Shown: positions 60,735 to 64,000 of the stretch, piece by piece | How the letters are laid out: each line of letters opens with the position of its first letter | Position numbering within the stretch: position 1 is the first letter of the stretch | Source of the DNA: Gemmatimonas sp. | GTDB taxonomy: Bacteria > Gemmatimonadota > Gemmatimonadetes > Gemmatimonadales > Gemmatimonadaceae | DNA length: 64,000 nt | Assembly (NCBI RefSeq): GCF_031426495.1 | Contig: NZ_JANPLK010000003.1 | Location: 23,344-87,343, forward strand | Direction of reading: 5' to 3' | Made by a program: the position numbers and the translations under genes | The notes under the pieces: model-generated | Seen by the model: only the letters and a program-made list of their open reading frames with translations | The model's database searches: none | Told to the model about the DNA's origin: nothing

Positions 60735-60773
60735 GGCGTGGCGAGAGTGACAGGCGAGCCGACCCGGACGACA

Positions 60774-60802
60774 GCGGGTACCCCGAGAGTCGGAGTACCC
60801 GC
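60774..60802 (-). terminator. Terminator hairpin after the aspartase gene
   Basis: A 13-bp stem with one mismatch (arms 60774-60786 and 60790-60802) and a 3-nt loop, only 6 bp after the stop codon of the aspartase gene on the minus strand. A compact, likely intrinsic transcription stop, though without a clear T-tract. Confidence 0.6.
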
Positions 60803-60808
60803 GGCTAC

Positions 60809-62713
60809 TTACGCCGGCGGAATGGTGACCGTGCTGAATTCCTGCGTGTCGCGCGGCGCGGTCATGGCCGCCGGATTGAGGATCTCGTCGAGCTGCTCGC
60901 GCGTGAGCAGCTTGCGCTCGAGCACCAGGTCGAAGACGCCGCGTCCACTGGCGAGGGCCGTCTTCGCAATGTCGGTCGCGATTTCATAACCGAGCACGGG
61001 CACCAACGCCGTCACGATGCCGATCGAATGCTCCACGAAGTAACGCATGCGGTCGGCATTGGCGGTGATGCCGGTTACGCACCGCTCACGCAGCACGAGG
61101 CACGCGTTGCGCAGCATGTCGATGCCGCGCAGCAATCGATACGCGATCACGGGCTCGAACGCGTTGAGCTGCAGCTGCCCCGCTTCGGCCGCCATCGTGA
61201 CCGTGACGTCGCCGCCGATCACTTCGAAGCACACCTGATTCACGACTTCGGGAATGACCGGGTTCACCTTGCCCGGCATGATCGACGAGCCAGGCTGCAT
61301 CGCCGGCAGGTTGATCTCGCCGAATCCGGCTCGCGGCCCCGACGACAGCAGGCGCAGATCGTTGCAGATCTTCGACAGCTTGGTAGCCGTGCGCTTCATG
61401 ACGCCCGAGAGCTGCACGAAGGCGCCCGTGTCGCTGGTTGCTTCCACCAGGTCGAACGCCGTGATCACGGGGACCTCGGCGATCACGGCGAGATGTTTGC
61501 ACGCCAGCGCCGCATAGCCCGGCGGCGCATTGATCCCGGTGCCGATCGCGGTCGCGCCAAGATTGATCTCGCGAATCAACGACTGGGCTTCGCCCAGGCG
61601 GTCCACGTCTTCCTGCAGGGTATGCGAAAAGGCCATGAACTCCTGACCGAGCGTCATCGGCACCGCATCCTGCATCTGCGTGCGCCCCATCTTGATCAGC
61701 GGCGCGAACTCGACGCCCTTGGCGCCGAAGGCATCCGCCAGGCGCGCCAATTCAATGCGGAAGCCCGACAGGCTCTTGTGCAGCGCAATGCGCACCGCCG
61801 TGGGATACACGTCGTTGGTGGACTGGCTGAGATTGACGTGATCGTTGGGTGAGATCACGTCATACGCGCCACGTTGCTGATTGCTGAGCTCGAGCGCGCG
61901 ATTCGCGATCACTTCGTTGGCGTTCATGTTGGTGGAGGTGCCGGCCCCTCCCTGAATCATGTCTACCAGAAAGTGCTCGTGATGACGGCCGGCGCGTATT
62001 TCGCGGGCGGCGCGGATAATCACATCGGCATGCTCCTGTTCCAGCAGACCGAGTTCGAGGTTGGTTTGCGCGGCCGCCTCTTTCACTGCCGCCAACGACT
62101 CGATCAGCACCGGGAATTCTCGAAGTGGAATGCCGGTGATGGGGAAATTCTCGAGCGCGCGCAGCGTCTGCACGCCGTACAGCGCTTCATAGGGCACGTC
62201 GCGCTCGCCAAGCAGGTCGTGTTCCTGGCGGGTGCGGTGGCCGCCGAAGCCAAGCGTGCGGCCGCGGCCCACGAGTGTGGCATCGGCACGGCGCAGACGT
62301 GCCGAAATCGCGCGAGCGGCACGGGCCACCAGCGCTGCGTAGAGCTGCGGCGCTTCACGCGTGATGTCGTCGAGCTGATCGCGGGCCAGCACCATCGCGG
62401 TGCCCGGCATGATCACGCGCGCGGTGGTGCCGTGGGCGGAGTCATCGAGCAGCAGGCCTTCACCGACCGCTTCGCCGGCACCCAGGGTGACGAGGCGCGT
62501 GGTGCGACCATCCGACGACTTCTCGATGGCGACGGCACCGCTCAACAAGATCGCGAAGCGCTGGCGGGCTTCGCCTTCGTTGAAAATGGTGTCGTCAGGG
62601 ACGAGCGTGAGCGGCGTGACGTGCCGCGAAAGCTTCCAGAGGTGCGCGTCGGTGAAGCCCTCGAGAAACGAGGTCGCGCGCAGCGCATCGGCGATTTCGG
62701 CCGGAGTGGTCAT
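60809..62713 (-). CDS. aspA: Aspartate ammonia-lyase fused to an N-terminal cNMP-binding-like domain
   Basis: A 634-residue fusion. Residues 1-150 form a CRP/FNR-type jelly roll (DDTIFNEGEARQRFAILLSGAVAIEKSSDG; VTLGAGEAVGEGLLLDD). In the phosphate-binding cassette the usual Pro-Arg is replaced by Ala-His (SAHGTTARV), so cyclic nucleotide binding is doubtful. From about residue 163 (RTRQEHDLLGERDVPYEALYGVQT) begins a full class II fumarase/aspartase domain, with GAGTSTNMNANEVIANRA, HVNLSQSTNDVYPTA, and the signature GSSIMPGKVNP at 475-485, whose serine is catalytic. It interconverts aspartate with fumarate plus ammonia. Domain and length (about 155 extra residues) show the fusion is real and in one frame. 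Start ATG 62713. Confidence 0.92.
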   Translation of the reverse strand: MTTPAEIADALRATSFLEGFTDAHLWKLSRHVTPLTLVPDDTIFNEGEARQRFAILLSGAVAIEKSSDGRTTRLVTLGAGEAVGEGLLLDDSAHGTTARVIMPGTAMVLARDQLDDITREAPQLYAALVARAARAISARLRRADATLVGRGRTLGFGGHRTRQEHDLLGERDVPYEALYGVQTLRALENFPITGIPLREFPVLIESLAAVKEAAAQTNLELGLLEQEHADVIIRAAREIRAGRHHEHFLVDMIQGGAGTSTNMNANEVIANRALELSNQQRGAYDVISPNDHVNLSQSTNDVYPTAVRIALHKSLSGFRIELARLADAFGAKGVEFAPLIKMGRTQMQDAVPMTLGQEFMAFSHTLQEDVDRLGEAQSLIREINLGATAIGTGINAPPGYAALACKHLAVIAEVPVITAFDLVEATSDTGAFVQLSGVMKRTATKLSKICNDLRLLSSGPRAGFGEINLPAMQPGSSIMPGKVNPVIPEVVNQVCFEVIGGDVTVTMAAEAGQLQLNAFEPVIAYRLLRGIDMLRNACLVLRERCVTGITANADRMRYFVEHSIGIVTALVPVLGYEIATDIAKTALASGRGVFDLVLERKLLTREQLDEILNPAAMTAPRDTQEFSTVTIPPA

Positions 62714-62864
62714 GGGGGGGAGTAAAGGTAGGATGCTACTGTAAAGAAGGTGCCCGACAAACCTGCCTCTCGCCACCAGTCGCTTGCTGCGATATCGTCG
62801 GTTTGATCACCAGAAGACCATTCGTGGTACCCTGTCGTCACCCGACCCTGTTCCGGAGCCTCAC

Positions 62865-63920
62865 GTGCCTTTGTCCCGTCGCGACTTTCTCGAGCGCTCC
62901 GCTGCGCTGGCCGCAGCCGGCTTCGTTCCCCGTCTGCCCGACGACTTCGGGCAGGAACTGGGCCACACGGCGTCGGCGCCGGCCACGATCCCCGAATTCC
63001 GCGGGCGCCCGTTGGTGGTGTCGTCGTCGAACGGCATCAAGGGCGTGAAGGTCGCCTACGACAAGATGCTGACCGGCGAAGACCCGCTGGACGCCGCGAT
63101 CGCCGGCGTGAATCTAGTGGAGCTCGATCCCACCGATCAGTCGGTGGGGCTGGGCGGATTGCCAAACGAGGAAGGCGTGGTCCAGCTCGATGCGTCGTGT
63201 ATGCATGGCCCGACGCGCCGCGCCGGCTCGGTGGCGGCGATCGAGGGGATCGCCACGCCGTCGCTGGTGGCCAAGGCGGTCATGGACTACACCGATCACG
63301 TCATGCTGGTGGGCGCCGGTGCCACGAAGTTCGCCAAGGCGATGGGCTTCAAGGAGCAGAATCTGCTCACCGAGCAGTCGCGCCAGGACTGGATGCGCTG
63401 GAAGTCGCGATTGAACGCCAACGACGCGTGGCTCAATCACGACGAGGACATCAAGATCAAGTTCACGACGGGTACGATCAACATGAACGCCGTGAACGGC
63501 GCGGGAGACATCGGATCGGTGACCACCACCAGCGGCATGGCGTGGAAGGTGCCCGGCCGCATCGGCGACTCGCCGGTGATCGGCGCCGGGCAGTACTGCG
63601 ACAACCTGGTCGGCGCCGCCGGCAGCACGGGACGCGGCGAGGCCAACATCAAGACCTGCGCGTCGTTCCTGATCGTGGAGTTCATGCGCCAGGGGCTGAC
63701 GCCCGAGGCGGCCTGTCTCAAGACCCTCGAGCGGGTCGTGGCCATGACGGAAGCCCGCCTGATGGGCCCCAACGGCCGCCCCAAGTTCGATCTCGAGTTC
63801 TACGCCCTCACCAAGGACGGACGCTTCGGCGGTGCCACGCTGTATTCGGGTGGGAAGTTCGCGGTGTGCGACGAAAAGGGGGCGCGGCTGGAGGAGATGG
63901 CGTACCTGTTCAAGCGGTGA
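62865..63920 (+). CDS. Tat-exported isoaspartyl peptidase / N4-GlcNAc-asparaginase family Ntn hydrolase
   Basis: A 351-residue protein with a GTG start (62865). It begins VPLSRRDFLERSAALAAAGF, a twin-arginine signal, so it is exported folded. The Ntn hydrolase core has LDAAIAGVNLVELDPTDQSVGLGGLPN and the autocleavage site FTTGTINMNAV with the nucleophile Thr204. The small subunit follows with VTTTSGMAWKVPGRIGDSP and AAGSTGRGEANIKTC. Family members hydrolyse asparagine, isoaspartyl peptides or GlcNAc-asparagine to aspartate. It is divergent from the aspartase gene across 151 bp, so aspartate released outside could feed the aspartase. A perfect 11-bp hairpin follows. Confidence 0.9.
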   Translation: MPLSRRDFLERSAALAAAGFVPRLPDDFGQELGHTASAPATIPEFRGRPLVVSSSNGIKGVKVAYDKMLTGEDPLDAAIAGVNLVELDPTDQSVGLGGLPNEEGVVQLDASCMHGPTRRAGSVAAIEGIATPSLVAKAVMDYTDHVMLVGAGATKFAKAMGFKEQNLLTEQSRQDWMRWKSRLNANDAWLNHDEDIKIKFTTGTINMNAVNGAGDIGSVTTTSGMAWKVPGRIGDSPVIGAGQYCDNLVGAAGSTGRGEANIKTCASFLIVEFMRQGLTPEAACLKTLERVVAMTEARLMGPNGRPKFDLEFYALTKDGRFGGATLYSGGKFAVCDEKGARLEEMAYLFKR

Positions 63921-63935
63921 GGGCTGGAGCTGACG

Positions 63936-63961
63936 TTCCTAGGGTGAAGACACCCTAGGAA
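63936..63961 (+). terminator. Perfect hairpin after the asparaginase-type gene
   Basis: TTCCTAGGGTG (63936-63946), a 4-nt loop, and CACCCTAGGAA (63951-63961): an 11-bp perfect stem, 16 bp after the stop codon. It is followed by purine-rich sequence (GGGGAGGG; AGGGGGG) to the window end, possibly the left arm of another long palindrome. Confidence 0.65.
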
Positions 63962-64000
63962 GCAGCGGGGAGGGTATCAGGGGGGAGTTCAAGGGGTCAG

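Overview
The window is about 64 kb of high-GC, gene-dense chromosome from a free-living, aerobic, diderm bacterium. A porin, Tat- and Sec-exported proteins, lipoproteins, type IV-like pseudopilins and a caa3/aa3-type oxidase all point to an outer membrane and aerobic respiration. The gene mix (tandem BIG2/propeller lipoproteins, PhaF-like protein, ThyX, an EF-G-like second factor) fits Gemmatimonadota best. That placement is inference: no rRNA or other decisive marker is present. I recognise no tRNA, rRNA, CRISPR array, transposase, integrase or phage gene.

Layout. 1-2.3 kb: 3' end of an EF-G-like gene, thyX, and a divergent MarR regulator. 2.3-5.3 kb: four overlapping pseudopilin genes (minus strand). 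5.4-8.3 kb: a GlcD-type FAD oxidase divergent from a squalene/phytoene synthase. 8.2-15.1 kb: a long minus-strand run with hypothetical membrane and secreted proteins, a double zinc-ribbon protein, an RNase HI missing two catalytic residues, an M20 peptidase, a GHMP kinase and a PhaF-like Lys/Ala/Pro-rich protein. 15.4-17.7 kb: class III CoA-transferase, then an ECF sigma factor with a coupled putative anti-sigma factor. 17.8-19.2 kb: lipoamide dehydrogenase. 19.3-28.0 kb: a complete kdp potassium-uptake locus (kdpE, a 41-codon membrane ORF, kdpF, kdpA, kdpB, kdpC, a porin, a KdpD input module and a separate degenerate kinase-like protein). 28.3-32.8 kb: sucB, a zinc alcohol dehydrogenase, a small zinc-ribbon protein, an MscS-like membrane protein and a secreted protein. 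32.9-37.4 kb: gyrA, a REC-GAF-GGDEF protein and a CoA-binding protein. 37.5-38.6 kb: a saccharopine-dehydrogenase-like enzyme. 38.7-40.2 kb: an AT-richer island with two overlapping secreted-protein genes, one with an HExxH motif. 40.2-43.1 kb: a chemoreceptor translationally coupled to an amino-acid-type binding protein. 43.4-49.3 kb: coxB-coxA-coxC-coxD and ctaG. 49.5-53.7 kb: membrane proteins, a NagX-like acyltransferase and a DacB-type carboxypeptidase. 53.9-60.7 kb: two giant tandem paralogous lipoproteins. 60.8-63.9 kb: an aspartase fused to a cNMP-binding-like domain, divergent from a Tat-exported asparaginase-type Ntn hydrolase.

Two features recur. First, genes within runs are very often joined by 1-4 bp stop/start overlaps (ATGA, GTGA or TGATG), which suggests widespread translational coupling. 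Second, many gene ends, especially convergent ones, carry unusually long imperfect palindromes. Their arms are made of short iterated words that differ at every site. In two cases the palindrome includes a flanking stop codon. These long, site-specific palindromes are the most unusual structural signal in the window.
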